Assembly: GCA_021464245.1 (NCBI GenBank)
Contig: JADCRB010000016.1
Span: 11,962,647 to 12,026,646 of the forward strand
Direction of reading: 5' to 3'
Origin: Carallia brachiata
Lineage: Eukaryota; Streptophyta; Magnoliopsida; Malpighiales; Rhizophoraceae
Length of the DNA stretch: 64,000 bases
The notes below the pieces were generated by a model that saw only the letters and a list, made by a program, of their open reading frames with translations, was not told the DNA's origin and did not search any database. How positions within the stretch are numbered: the first letter of the stretch is position 1; the number at the start of each line of letters is the position of its first letter. The position numbers and the translations under genes are program-made. Shown one piece after another: positions 1 through 12,557 of this stretch.

Positions 1-122
1 AATGTAACAACTTTCAACAAATTCAGCAATGACTTAATTAGAATTTAGTACGCAACACACATCACAAACAAAAAAAATATAATCAGTCATATTACATAGC
101 ACAATGAATAACAGCTTCGTAC

Positions 123-3100
123 CTGTATAGTTGTTCGTTTCAATTTCTTCCCACGATATGACATTCTTCGTCGTTTGTAATCCCTTTCTTCAGCTAACAA
201 CTCCTCTCTTGTCTTAGTCTTGCTAGTTGCCTTGCATAGACACAAGATTATTCAAACATATGAACGTGGCAACTTTTTTAAGCATAAAGCAACATGAATT
301 AAAAAAAAAAAAAGGTGCAGCCTTTCTGCTAGAAGACACAACAGATATTTCATTTGCTAATGCCCCAAAATTTCAGATGAACTCCTAGATGCAAGAGTCA
401 CCGAATTTTTGAAGCGAGCCTCAAGTCATTATCATGCATTGACAGCAGTGATTGCCAACAGGACAGATCGGAATTCAGAAGTGAATATGGTGGAGACAGA
501 AACAAAATCAGACAACTTCTCTTACAATTTTCCTTATTTTCCCTCTTTTGAAAATATTACTAGACATATGGTGCACAGGCATTGAAGGGTGATCCTTTAT
601 GTAAATGGTAGAGTTTCTCCATTGAGACCTAAATGTCACATGTTTGAGTTGAGCCTATTTGTGAAAACAAGGGTGGGTAAGGCTATGTACATCTGACTCT
701 TCCCTAGACCCTAGATTGTGAGAGCTTGTGCACCAGGGCATGCTTTTATGATGTAGATGGATGAGTAAAACATGTTAATTACCAGTGACTTGGCCACAAT
801 ATTTCAATTTTTTTTTTGTATAAAATCTCAAAATTAAAAAATATCTTCAATATTTACTGCCATGCCATATCTGAATTGATGAACATTGATGATGTAAATG
901 CAAAATGCAAAGTTACCTTGGATATACTGAAGTCAAATGTTGTAATGGGTCTTGCAAGTTAACTATGCAACAACTTGATTAGTGGCTAATTGAATGCGCA
1001 TAGTTTCAAGGACCGTAATATACAAATTAACCACACATCTGTTTTGGAGAGAAGTTTCATTTATTTTTTTTTTTTTGAATTTTTTGATAGGTCTGCCCTA
1101 GAGAGAAGATTCATAGTTTAACTTCTCTTCCCCAAAATCAAAGAGTATTTGCAGAGTTCATCTCATTTCTGAGTTCCATATTATAGAAAGAGCGAGAATG
1201 TTTCACTCTTTGGTAAAGATCACTACTCAAAGACTGGGTTCCTATCGTTGGGGGTATTTGATAACTGGTGCAAAGAGGAGAATAAAAAGTCATAAATACA
1301 AGGTCATTTGATTTCCATATACACATAAGAGCCAATAATTGGAACCTGTAAATGAAATGAGAATGTTTCCATTCCAACTTCCTAGTTATTTATAATCAAT
1401 TAGACTCTAGGTAACAATCTTATCCAGTTCATCATCTACCCATGTACTCAAACAATTTATAACAAACACAATAATATTCTTGCCATTTTGTACCTGTTCA
1501 GAAGATTGCTTCCAAAGGAGGCCATCCTGCTCAATAATAGTTCTGTAATTAGGACGGTTTTTCCGCTCCTCATCAGCTCTTTGTGACACATAAGAATGCT
1601 CAGCCATCCTACATAAAAGAAAAGCTCTATCATGCTTACAATACATGACCCCCAATTCACAGTACAATGCTTAAGGAAATCAACTGAGCAAAAATATGAA
1701 ACTGCATATCAAGCAATGTAGTAGAAACAGAAAAACCTAGATAGTAAGAAATTGTGATACCAACTTATGTTACATCCTATTAGAAATTGGAATACCAAAA
1801 GGCAAAGGCTCACTGATCTCCTAGAACATCATGCTAGTTGGGGAAAAAAAAAATTGAACGGAAAAATATGTTCAAAAGTAATTGAGAGAAGGGAGATGCA
1901 ACGCAGCATGCGGCACTAAAATCAACATAATATCTCCAGTTATAAATTGCGCAGTTGATTGAACTAACAACACAAATGTAAAGACAAGTAAAACTAATAT
2001 TTTGCAGCATTGTTCGGTTCCAGAGTGTTGAAACATTTACAATATTTTAGACACACTTAAAAGATATATTATAAGATTAACAGCAACAAAATTTTGTGCA
2101 GCCATATAGAAGGTGAAGCAGCATTGAAAATATTTGAACCATATTGGGAATGTGAATGGAACAGGTTAGAATCAAGCCATACAGAACACAACTAGAAAAA
2201 AAACATTGAATAGTGACAGACCTCTGATATCTTGGTAGTGATTGAGAAAAATGTAATGCTTTAAGTTTTGCTTCAAGTAAAGACCGTTCATGAAGTGCTG
2301 CCACAGCCCCTGCCACTTGAGCTACAGAAACCATATCAACACTTGGGTCTACTCCTTCACTTGCTTTACATTGTACACCTCCTTCAAGGGGATCTTTGAG
2401 ATCAACATTCCTAAAATCACTCCCATTAGATTCTAAATCCCTTGAACTGTCCTCCAAATTAGGTTCCTGGGCAAATAACAACACCTCATTGGTAGCCTCT
2501 AACACACATTGCCTGAAGATCTGGGCAACAAAGCTCTTTGCATTCCCTTCGCCATACAAAACAGAAAGCTGAGATGCAATCCATGCCAAAACTTGAACCA
2601 GAACTGGACACTTAAAACCTGAATTTTTAGCTTCCAAGTCACAGACTGCTAAGCCCAAAGCTTCTCTTCTAATTGCCTTTAATCCCAGGCTAAAAAGCAC
2701 AGATATATGATCTCTCATGTAAACATCAATAACTACGCCATAACACAGAGAACCAAAGATAACCCATCTCTTCAAATCCCTCACATTAATCAAATCTAAC
2801 CGCGAAATTGCACAAAAAACACTGTAGGAATATTCAATCGGAAAATCAGCCCAACCATCAACTTCTTTTCTAACTACCCACAAGTCTGATGGCAAAACCT
2901 TAAACCCATTTTGATCAAAATTACTGATTTCAACGTTACTACTACCAACAAAATCAGCACATTCAGTCAATAAAAAACCCGGTAATGTGAACACCCTTTT
3001 CAAACTATCTAAATCATTCAAGTTAACAACACCTGGGCAATCCTTATAAAAGAAATTTGAGCCAAATTCACTGTAATAAGCATCCAAAGATATGCAGAGG

Positions 3101-3627
3101 TCATTTCTGGTGGTGGGGTCTTGAGAAATGGACTGAGAAGAGAGAATTTTGTGAGGGTTTTGGAGGGAAAGGGTTTTGGGGTAATGGAGAGAGGAAAGAA
3201 GGGAAGTTGGGTCTTGAGAGAGAGGAGATGGGCAGTGAAGAGAATGAAGAAAGAGGGATTCTGGTGGCATGAGATGGTTGGGGTTATGGGGGCAGGGGAC
3301 ATTTTTGGCATTTTGGGCCTTTGGGTGGGTGGAGAGGAGAGAGGAGGAGAAGGAAGTGAGAGTTTGTTGGGAGAGAAAGAGGAGGTGGGTTAGAGAGGAA
3401 TGAGTGGTGGAAAGATAGGAGCTTTGATCACTGGTGGTGGAGGTGGTGGTGGTGGGAGGAGGGAGACTTGGTGGTGGCTGTGGTGGTGTGTGTGATAGTT
3501 GTGGTTGATGGTGGTGGGGAAGAGAGTGGAAGAAAAAATTGGCGTTAGGATTAGGGTTTTGAGGTGGGTGAAGGGAAGGGAAGTGACTGGGGATTGGAGC
3601 TGAAGGATTCATGGGAAAGTCCCTCAC
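123..3627 (-). CDS. SNRNP48: U11/U12 snRNP 48 kDa protein (U11-48K), 3' end outside window
   Basis: Minor (U12-type) spliceosome protein of the U11/U12 di-snRNP, nuclear, expected to help recognise U12-type 5' splice sites. Three exons are read on the minus strand: 3627-2222, 1608-1494 and 230-123, with AG/GT borders and a continuous frame (507 codons through exon 2, 543 through exon 3). Exon 3 ends at a donor, so at least one more exon lies left of base 1. The N-terminus is rich in Pro, His and Ser. Residues 112-132 form a CHHC zinc finger (C112-x5-H118-x9-H128-x3-C132), the signature of U11-48K, TRM13 and gametocyte-specific factors. Exon 3 encodes a basic stretch with EELLAEERDYKRRR, which I recall from plant U11-48K. 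A second in-frame ATG at 3612 is an equally plausible start. An additional small exon between 231 and 1493 cannot be excluded. Confidence 0.85.
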
Positions 3628-4362
3628 TACAGAGGACTATGGAAATTGTTAGGGTATTGGGGCTTTTAAGGTGGTTTTACTGTGAATTTATAGTCTTGTA
3701 CCTCTGTTTTCTGGTTGATTTACAATTTTACAAAGACAAGGTTCTAATTATGGTAAATTAGTGATGCTTTAATAATAATTTTTTTTTTTTTTTTTTTTTT
3801 GGCAATAGTCAGGATTTGAATTTATGCACTATCTCCCTTTTCCGAATAGATGGAGATTTATGCTGAAGTTCTGCAAATTTACAATCCAGTAATACTATGG
3901 CTCGGGTTTGAAAAAAAACTCATTTAAGTTCAGCTCAACAATATGCATTTATTTTTAAAAATAATTGAATAAAATACGATAAATATTGATTATTCTGATT
4001 TCAATTTATAAATTTAATATATTTATAATATAACTCTTTTATTGTTCAAAAAGAAAAGGACAAAGCGACAACCCTATTTACTAGATTTAAGAAACAGTAC
4101 CTTCTTTTTTAAGAACAGTACGTCTTCATATATGAAAACTATTGTTATTATTTATTTATTTTTGACTTTCAAAACTATTTATATCATGTACATTCTCAAT
4201 GGTGTCGTATCTCTATACATTCTTTTGCAACAAAGATATAACAGCAGATGAAATAACAGAAGATGGATAATACGACAACAGGAAAACCCATGGATAATAT
4301 TGTATTAAATTACTCTTGATTAATTTATGTTCTTTAACTTTTTCTTCTATATCTTTTAAATT
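3628..4362. other. Intergenic, upstream of U11-48K
   Basis: AT-rich sequence upstream of the U11-48K gene, presumably containing its promoter and 5' leader. It has a poly-T run at 3780-3800 and no convincing coding potential. I see no TATA element at a persuasive distance from the start codon. Confidence 0.5.
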
Positions 4363-4365
4363 TTA

Positions 4366-5353
4366 GGGGTGCTTGTTTACTACATAAAAATAAGAATTAA
4401 GTAGTTAATTTTTATTATAATGTTAATTTTTATATAATTTCATTCATGTTCTTTTAAATTTATGAATGTAATTCATACATCAAAGGAAATCATAATTCCC
4501 ACTTCCAATACATTAATCATTTTCATTTCCATTATAACTAATTTAACTACCCACTACCAAGTTATAAAAAAAAACGTTAACAAAAATTAAACAAAATAAC
4601 ATATTGGAAAAAAAAAACAAAACGATAAACTTAATATAAAATTTAAAATAAAAATGTTAAAATTATAATTTGATATAATAATAATAATTAATATGTTTGA
4701 TGATGAAATTTTTATAATATTTACAATATTAAATCTATTATAATAATATTAATAATACTTTTTTTATTGTTATTATTAATAATAATAAAAATTTATATTA
4801 ATATTTTTATTTTAGATTTTATATTTATGGCTATTATTATGAAGTAAATTATTATTATTAGTTTTAATTTTTATTATAATTTTTAATTTTATTGTTATTG
4901 TTATTGAATATTTTTAATATGACAATATATTACTATATTTTTTGTATTATATATTTTTTATTTTGATATTCATAAATTTTTTAATCTTCTGCAATATCAT
5001 TTCTGTTATAATAATATTATAATACTTTTTTTATATTATTATTATTATTATATTATTGTTAAAAATATTATTGTTAATATTATTTAATATTTTTAATTTA
5101 AAATTATTTAAAAATTATTATTTTACCATTTTCAATTTGATATTCAATATTTTTTTAAAATTTTTGATAAAATTTTTATCTTGAAATAAATATTATCGTA
5201 TATTTAATGTTGATTCTGAGTTCGTACTGAAATAAACAATTATAAAAGATTTTGATTCTAATTTTTGAGTAAACTAAATGTATTATAAAATAATTATCCA
5301 TTTCTGATTCTATTTAATTTGATTCCAATTGTAATTATAAACCAAACGGTCCC
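4366..5353. mobile_element. PIF/Harbinger-like non-autonomous element
   Basis: The left end reads GGGGTGCTTGTTTAC. The reverse complement of the right end reads GGGACCGTTTGGTTTA. The two match imperfectly as terminal inverted repeats, and both ends are flanked by the trinucleotide TTA (4363-4365 and 5354-5356), the target duplication expected for PIF/Harbinger. The interior is extremely AT-rich, built of TTATTA/AATAAT runs, with no transposase. The boundaries are good; the superfamily is inferred. Confidence 0.5.
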
Positions 5354-5356
5354 TTA

Positions 5357-5771
5357 ATCATTTTACCACTTAAATAATAACAGTAAATGTTAATTAATTA
5401 AATAATACAAATTTATTTTATTTATAATGAACTAATTAATAATTAATATCAACAATTAACAATTAACAAAGATAAAATTAATCAGTATCAACTAAACCAA
5501 AGAGAACCTTTGCGCCCCCATAGATAAGTTGCCACTTCTCAAAGAGAAAAGGCGTCTGGGAGTTGGTTAAACTAAAAAGCGGAGAAGCCACACGTGCAAG
5601 AAAACTCGTGAAGGGAAATATCAAATTACGTTCCAGATAAGTAAATGTTATGGGAATGAGCATTAATTTACAGAAAATCAAACGGAAAAGTTACATCAAG
5701 GCAGCTAGTTTGACGCGTTTATGATTCTACCTAATAACTTTTGATTATATATATATATATATATATATATA
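5357..5771. other. Intergenic with (AT)n tract
   Basis: No gene seen. It ends in an (AT)n microsatellite at about 5745-5771 that abuts the Helitron 5' end. Confidence 0.5.
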
Positions 5772-5891
5772 TCTATTTAATTAATATAAAAAAAATTTAA
5801 GAAAGTTTCCCTTTAATTCATGTTGCTATGTGACAAATAATTTAAATTTTTTATTTTACCTTTTTATTATTTCTTTTTTTTTTACACAATT

Positions 5892-7086
5892 ATCATTTAT
5901 AAATGATTTTGAATGTTCTAATAAGTACTCTTTGACGTTTTAACCGTTTCATTTAAAATGATTTTGAATGTTCTCAATAAGTACATTTTGACGTTTTAAT
6001 CGTTTATATTTTTTCTAACTTTTGCACAATTACTCCATAAATGTTATAATTTCAAAATTAATTCTCCCTTTATTCTCATGAATGTTGTAATTTTGAAATT
6101 AATTCTCCTTCGCTTCCTTCTTCATTTTGAATTTAATGTTGTCACACGACAATTTGTCTTCATTTTTTCCTTTCAATTTTATTCTGATTTTATTCTAATT
6201 AAATAAATGCAATAAATTATTGGCCATTAATATTAATATAGTGGTTAAGAAAGAACAGTTAAGGAAAGCATCATAATTAGATTTTATTATATAATTTACA
6301 AATGATTTTGAATGTTCTCAATAAGTACCCTTTGACGTTTTAACCGTTTCATTTACAAATGATTTTGATGTTCTCAATAAGTACCTTTTGACGTTTTAAC
6401 CGTTTATATTTTTTCTAACTTTTGCACAATTACTCCCATGAATGTTATAATTTCAAAATTAATTCTACTTTATTCTTATGAATGTTGCAATTTTAAAATT
6501 AATTCTCCCTTCCGCTTCCTTCCTTCATTTTGAATTTAATGTCTGCCATACGACAATTTGTCTTCATTTTTTCCTTTCAATTTTATTCTGATTTTATTCT
6601 AATTAAATAGATGCAATAAATTATTGGCCATTAATGTTAATATAGTGGTTAAGGAAAACATCATAATTGGATTTTATTATATAATTTACAAATGATTTTG
6701 AATGTTCTCAATAAGTACCATTTGACGTTTTAACCGTTTCATTTACAAATGATTTTGAATGTTCTCAATAAGTACCTTTTGACGTTTTAACCGTTTATAA
6801 TTTTTCTAACTTTTGCACAATTACTCCCATGAATGTTATAATTTCAAAATTAATTCTCCCTTTATTCTCATGAATGTTGCAATTTTGAAATTAATTCTCT
6901 CTTCTTCCTTCCTTCATTTTGAATTTAATGTCTGCCACACGACAATTTGTCTTCATTTTTTCCTTTCAATTTTATTCTGATTTTATTCTAATTAAATAGA
7001 TTCAATAAATTATTGGCCATTAATGTTAATATAGTGGTTAAGGAAAAGAACGGTTAAGGAAAGCATCATAATTAGATTTTATTGTA
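5892..7086. repeat. Three tandem units of about 390-400 bp inside the Helitron
   Basis: The phrase AATGATTTTGAATGTTC recurs at 5902, 6301 and 6691, giving units of about 399 and 390 bp. Each unit holds a further direct duplication of about 58 bp (the AATGATTTTGA...GACGTTTTAACCG block appears twice), then an ACGACAATTTGTCTTC block and a TATAGTGGTTAAG block. It is a nested tandem structure and not coding. Confidence 0.85.
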
Positions 7087-8502
7087 TAATTAATTGTTTG
7101 GTTTGAATTATATTCTAATTATATGATTGTTTTTCAAGTCTTCATGTTAGGTTATAAATTAAATACCGATTAAGCACTATACCATGGAAAAGTCGAGAGG
7201 GTTTATGTAAATGTTGATGGGCATCAATGAAGGCAATGACAAATTTTTCCTTTCAAGTGCAGCTGATGCAAGTCTAATTTTGTTGTACAATCTCTTTCTC
7301 AATCCCTCTCTCTCTTTCCATTTTTAGGGTTGTCAAATGTTAGCGATTAAAGATTAACTTTCTTACATGATTTTGTAGGTTTGAGCTATCATCACATACA
7401 AAGGCCAAGAAGTAATAGTAGGAGGATTCAATCGAATGAAGAAAGATAAGACTTCAGTGAATTTTTCTCTTTGACGGTTAGTTTGATTTTGTTTCGAGTT
7501 TAATTCCATAAATTTAGAGATTTTTGGGTAAATATGGTCCACTACATATTTATGGACCTAAAATAAAACCTATCGTATGTTTAACAAAATTTTTACTGTG
7601 ATAGGTTTTTTCTAATAAGACAAATTCAAATTACAAATTCAAATTATGATAATATATACAAAAAGGTTTCCTTGCTTTTTCTTTTTTTTGGGGGCGAGAT
7701 ATATGTCTTAACTACACAGTTTTATCTTACTAAGGATGAACTGGACAAAATGCGAATGTTGAATTTTTTTTTACATCATTTAAATTCATTTTGTTCAATT
7801 TTTACCACTTTTTTTAATAGATTTTTATGTTTTTTTTTATCATGTTTATTCCAAACTTTACTTAAATCTCAATAAGGCAAGTCCTAATTTACATTTTTTT
7901 TTACAGTTTGAATGCATTCTTTTGATGTCTGTTGTGAACAAATTGCCAACAATTTTAGGTAAGACCTAAAATCTATTTTGAAAGATGACTTGGGTAATGT
8001 TATTTACATCAATTAAAGAATATGTTAGTAGTAATTATCAATAAACTCATTTTACGTAAATCAGTACAAAAACATAAATCAAATATTGAAAAAAAATAAA
8101 ATCACTAAAAAAATTATTAAATCCTTGAAAATTGTGGGTCCATATGGCACAACCACATATTTTCCTTTTAATTTTTTATTTTTTTTTAAATATTTTAAAT
8201 TACAATAAAATATAAATATAATATAAACACAATAATATTTAATATATATTATTGGAGATGAAACTAAAAATTTGTACTGTTCAACAGTCAATGATAACGG
8301 TAATTAATTAATTTTCTTCCAATAATTTTACTAATTTTAATTTAATATGAAATAAATATATTGTAAAATTTTAATTTTAACGATTATAATTAGGAGTCAA
8401 TAATTACAGTTTATGATTTTTTAAATTATATTAATTTTTTAAAATCTATTTAATATTATATCTAATTAAATTTATATTAATATTTTTTAATAAATATTTA
8501 CA

Positions 8503-8530
8503 ACCCGCACAACGCACGGGTCAAATTCTA

Positions 8531-8531
<1 letters not shown>
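8503..8531 (+). other. Helitron 3' terminal hairpin and CTAG end
   Basis: Five-base-pair stem ACCCG/CGGGT around a short loop, then seven bases and CTAG. It marks the transposition terminator of the element. Confidence 0.75.
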
Positions 8532-8562
<31 letters not shown>

Positions 8563-9697
8563 TGATATATGATCTCAATTTTTTTTGCATAAATAGATAT
8601 GAGCAATGACTGATTACGCATACTCAAAAAGGGCTATTGCACCCTCACATCCACTTACATCCGAATGACTCTCCACTGCGCCTGCTTTGGGGCTACAGCT
8701 TTGGAAACCTCTACTAAATAGGGCACAAGGCATAAATATGCCGCCTTACCAAAAATTAATAAAAAGAGTTAAAATTTGAACTTACAAATTATTAATCTAA
8801 ACTCAACACACTTAACCACTTAAATCCACCTCTCAAGTGATATATGATCTCAGTAAATAATGAGAAATCATAAATATGCATCTAAACGATGTGCATAGAC
8901 TTGTCAAATTGAGATGTAATGAAGCTGAAAAACCACACTTTCACTGTAGTAAACTCTATTAAATTTATGGTTAAGATACAAAAATACCACAAATTTTGTT
9001 TAAAGTAATAAATATAGTATTAATTTTAAAAATAATAAATTTAATACCGATTTTACATGGAGTAATAAATTTAAGTTACTGTAAAATTTGTTGGATAGAA
9101 TTTATCTATTTTAATAATATGATACTAATTTATATGATTATCATGTTATCGAAATAAATATACTTTTATAAATCTTTTATTAAAATTTATAGATTCTATT
9201 CATATAAAATTATTACGTATTAAATTTATTATTTTAGATAAATTTAGTGTTAGATTTATTACTTTTTAAAACTGATATTAGATTTGATATTTTAAGTAAA
9301 CTTAATGATATTGTTTATATTAACCCTTCAATTTAAAACGTGCATTTAATGGACGATTGGTATATATACACAGAACACTGTTATATGGTTGGAGAAAATT
9401 TATTAGAAAAATTTTAAATTATAATTTATTAAATTATACAATTGCGTGGATTACAAATATAAAAAAGAGTCACTATTTTTTCATTGTAATTATAATTTAC
9501 GTCGTTACATAAATTATAATTTCTCTGGGTATTTAGTTGGCGGACAACAAACATTTTCCATACACATAACCAGTTTCGTATCGTGTGGAACTACACAACA
9601 CACCAACCAGCAAGCAAAATGCAATTTTCAAATGAACAATCTTTTGCTTAAATGGACGTTGACCAAAGCACAAGCATTAACGAATGGTAAAGAGATT
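8532..9697. other. Intergenic upstream of GLP1
   Basis: Starts with an (AT)n tract (8534-8561) that is the other half of the microsatellite split by the Helitron. The rest is AT-rich and non-coding. A W-box-like TTGACC lies at about 9659-9664, 35 bp before the GLP1 start, and a TATATATACAC stretch near 9361 could be a core promoter element. Confidence 0.45.
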
Positions 9698-10473
9698 ATG
9701 AGAGCAGCTGATTTCCTTTCAGCCTTCGGCCTAATCTTGGCTTTGGCTTCCTCATTTGCTACCGCCTATGATCCCAGTCCACTGCAGGACTTTTGTGTAG
9801 CTGCAAATGACACTAACTCAGCTGGTAATTATATGCATCCAAAAACGTAACTAGCTGCTTTGTTTCCTGAATTGTTGATGTATGCAGTGATGATGGCTAA
9901 CGTTTTTTCTTAATTTTTGCAGTGTTTGTGAATGGGGAATTCTGCAAGAATCCGAGCAATGCGACGATCAATGATTTCTTGTTTTCAGGCCTAAACGTTC
10001 CTAGGAACACAGCAAACCAACTTGGAGTAAATATTACTCTCTTAGATGTTAGTATGATACCAGGACTCAACACTCAGGGCTTAACCTTGGCTCGCATTGA
10101 CTTTGCACCAAATGGTGGCCTAAATCCACCCCACTATCATCCCCGGGCGTCGGAGATCTTACTAGTCTTGGAGGGCACACTCTATGCGGGCTTTGTTACA
10201 TCGAACCCGGACCATCGCTTCTTCTTCAAAGTTCTGCGTCCAGGAGATGTGATTGTTTTTCCACTTGGGCTCATTCACTTTCAGTGGAATATTGGCAGGA
10301 CTAGCGCAGTTGCTGTTGCTTCATTGAGCAGCCAAAATCCAGGAGTGGTAACTGTGGCAAATGCACTCTTTGCAGCAAATCCTGTCATTGATCCTGGAGT
10401 TCTTGCCAAGGCATTACATTTGGGAAAGAGCGAGGTGGAATCTCTTCAGAAACAGACTTGGCAGAATCCATAA
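9698..10473 (+). CDS. Germin-like protein 1 (GLP1), cupin
   Basis: Secreted single-domain cupin of the germin-like family; family members form Mn-binding oligomers in the cell wall with superoxide dismutase or oxalate oxidase-type roles in defence and development. Exons 9698-9824 and 9923-10473 give 225 residues, the usual length. Residues 1-23 are a signal peptide ending before [11 protein letters not shown]33 and C50 are the conserved disulfide pair. Box 1 has H113, H115 and E120 (PHYHPRASE) and box 2 has H161 (GLIHFQWN), so the metal site is complete. N-glycosylation sequons occur in NATI and NITL. The intron falls at the conserved position just before VFVNG. An in-frame open stretch continues upstream to 9446, but the signal peptide places the start at 9698. 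Substrate and activity cannot be told from sequence. Confidence 0.92.
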
Positions 10474-12557
10474 GCTTAACACAATCAGGAGTTAAAAATC
10501 ATTTCAATATTACAAACTTATGCATGATAATCTGTACGTGGTCATGCTGATATGGAAATAATTATCGCCTTAGTTTCTTTTCTAACTTTATGAGCGTCAT
10601 GAAAGGTGCTTGATCTACCTTTGTAAGAGGCCAAATCCCTGTGATTATGAATTATGGAACTTATATTATAGTTATTCCTTTTTCACATCCCTCGTTAAAT
10701 TAACAAAAAGCCAAGAGCAATCCGGGTTCTGCTTTGGCAGCCAACTTAGGTAATGCATAAAAGGGAAAAGCTCTGACAGACTATCTAAGCTCATTAAATT
10801 TAGGTGCTCAATGTCATGATGGAGGATTAGTGAATTCAACGGATACCTTCATCGGATAACTTTTTGCAATTAATTGTGGCTGTAACATGCTGCAATGCAA
10901 TTCAATAATTCCTGTACAGCTCTGCGCCCCTGCTTCATTGCAGCCCCGCGATGACAAATTTTGTAATTTTCATTTTCCCATTAATTATGATTAAATGTAC
11001 TTTTGTAGTGTTAAATATTGATTATGAGCCTCAAAACCTACCAAAAGTTTAAGTTGAAAGTAAAAAAAGATTAAAATCATTATAAATAATGTTATAATTT
11101 ATTTCTTTTCAATATGAGATATTTATTTTTAATATGTCTTTTTGACATGTGTTAGACTCGATTACTACATAGTACAAAGAAATTAGACTGAGACGGGCCA
11201 AATTCATAGGAATAGGCCAAATTAACTGGATTGAAATGGACCAAACCTATAGAAATGAGTCAAATTAACAAGTGAGTAAACCGAATAATTTGGCCCAAAT
11301 TATAGGTAAAAAAGTAGATTTTTTAAACCCATCTGTAGGTTTTAAACCTATAGATGACTTGATTTGTTTTCTAACTGGAAAAATTTTAGTTTATAGCGTA
11401 AAAAAAGTAGATTAAGATCTTTGTTTGCTGATAATGCCAAACTTACGTGACTTATTCTCTAATCAAGACGCTATCATAAACAATATAAAACTATTAGGCG
11501 TTGGCTTTTTTAAAACCAAAGTGCAAATTGCTGGTAATGCCAAACTTACATGACTTAGTTCTCTAACTAAGATGCTATCATAAACAAAATAAGACTATTA
11601 GGCGTTGGCTTTTTTCAAACCAAATTACAAATTTACAAGATGTACTAAATATAATTGCGGATTTTTCTTTTCCATTTCATGGTAGAGGTGGATGGTCAAA
11701 GAGAATTAAAGTTTATCATTTACCCTTTGTTCCTTTTCCTGAGGAATATATGGTAGGTTGTGTACGCATGTAGTTACATGAGAAGAAAGGTTGGAAATTT
11801 AGCTGTCCCCAGAAATTGACGATCCAACCAAAAATTTGCTGCAACTGCAAAGATGGACAGCAGGAAAAAATACATATACAAAAACACATTGAAAAAGCGT
11901 ACAAGCTAACAAAGCTAGTATCTACATTCATCAAACATTTTAGTATTAAATTGGTTGAAAAGGCCGTCTCGGAAGAAATCGATGATACTAGTTTACAATT
12001 GAAGACTACAGGTGGTGCTAATTCCTTCTAGTAGACAGGCTGAAATACCTATGTCAGTAGAGTGCTTAAGCAATTTATTGATTTGATTCAGTGTCTGCTG
12101 GAGAAAGGGTGTGAAAGGATACTTCCAATTTGCATTGGTTATCGATTTGGTTCAGTATCTGCTTGAGCAACCAACTTCTCGCACATAGCCGGCTAATGAA
12201 GAAAATCTAATCCTTTACCGAAAAAAGGAAACATTTAATCAATTAGCTGTATATGATTGGTAAACTCATTTAACTTACAAGGTTAGTCCCTTCTGAACTA
12301 CAAAGAAAAAACGGCTAGGTCCGATCGGAGTGTTGATGTAAGCATAGAAACGTCAGGACAAATGTTAAAGAGTTGGTGGAGAATAGTCTTAGCTCCTAAA
12401 ATAAACAGGTAGACGATGATCCCGAGTCTTTCAGTTAAAATTCACCAAAAAAAAACTGATTCAATCACCTGTGAACGATAAATTGTTTCTTCAGCCATGC
12501 AATATTTCTCACCCTCAACATTATAATTGACATTAAGTAATAGACAATTTGAGTACA
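10474..12557. other. Intergenic between GLP1 and GLP2
   Basis: No gene recognised. The first part is 3' flank of GLP1. From about 11425 onward the sequence belongs to a segment duplicated upstream of GLP3, including a local direct repeat at 11425-11624 and a shared GGTTGTGTACGCATGTAG block near 11755. Confidence 0.5.
11425..11624. repeat. Tandem direct repeat of about 100 bp
   Basis: Two adjacent copies (about 11425-11519 and 11528-11624) share AATGCCAAACTTAC, CTATCATAAACAA and TATTAGGCGTTGGC with few differences. A related diverged single copy lies at about 14500-14600 upstream of GLP3. No coding potential. Confidence 0.75.

Larger units (their letters stand above)
5772..8531 (+). mobile_element. 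Non-autonomous Helitron
   Basis: The 5' end begins TCTATTTAATTAATAT after an A. The 3' end is CTAG (8528-8531) followed by T, and just upstream is a short hairpin with ACCCG/CGGGT stem (8503-8521). These are Helitron hallmarks: 5' TC, 3' hairpin plus CTRR, insertion between A and T without target duplication. The element of about 2.76 kb encodes no Rep/helicase, so it depends on an autonomous relative. (AT)n lies on both sides (about 5745-5771 and 8534-8561), indicating insertion into a microsatellite. It contains a three-unit tandem array in its first half. Confidence 0.75.

Noticed and set aside
3018..3393. Open frames on both strands overlapping U11-48K exon 1
   Set aside because: Alternative-frame readings of the low-complexity Pro/Ser-rich N-terminal coding region.
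9446..9697. In-frame upstream extension of GLP1
   Set aside because: The extension has no germin similarity and would bury the signal peptide; the start at 9698 gives the family-typical N-terminus.
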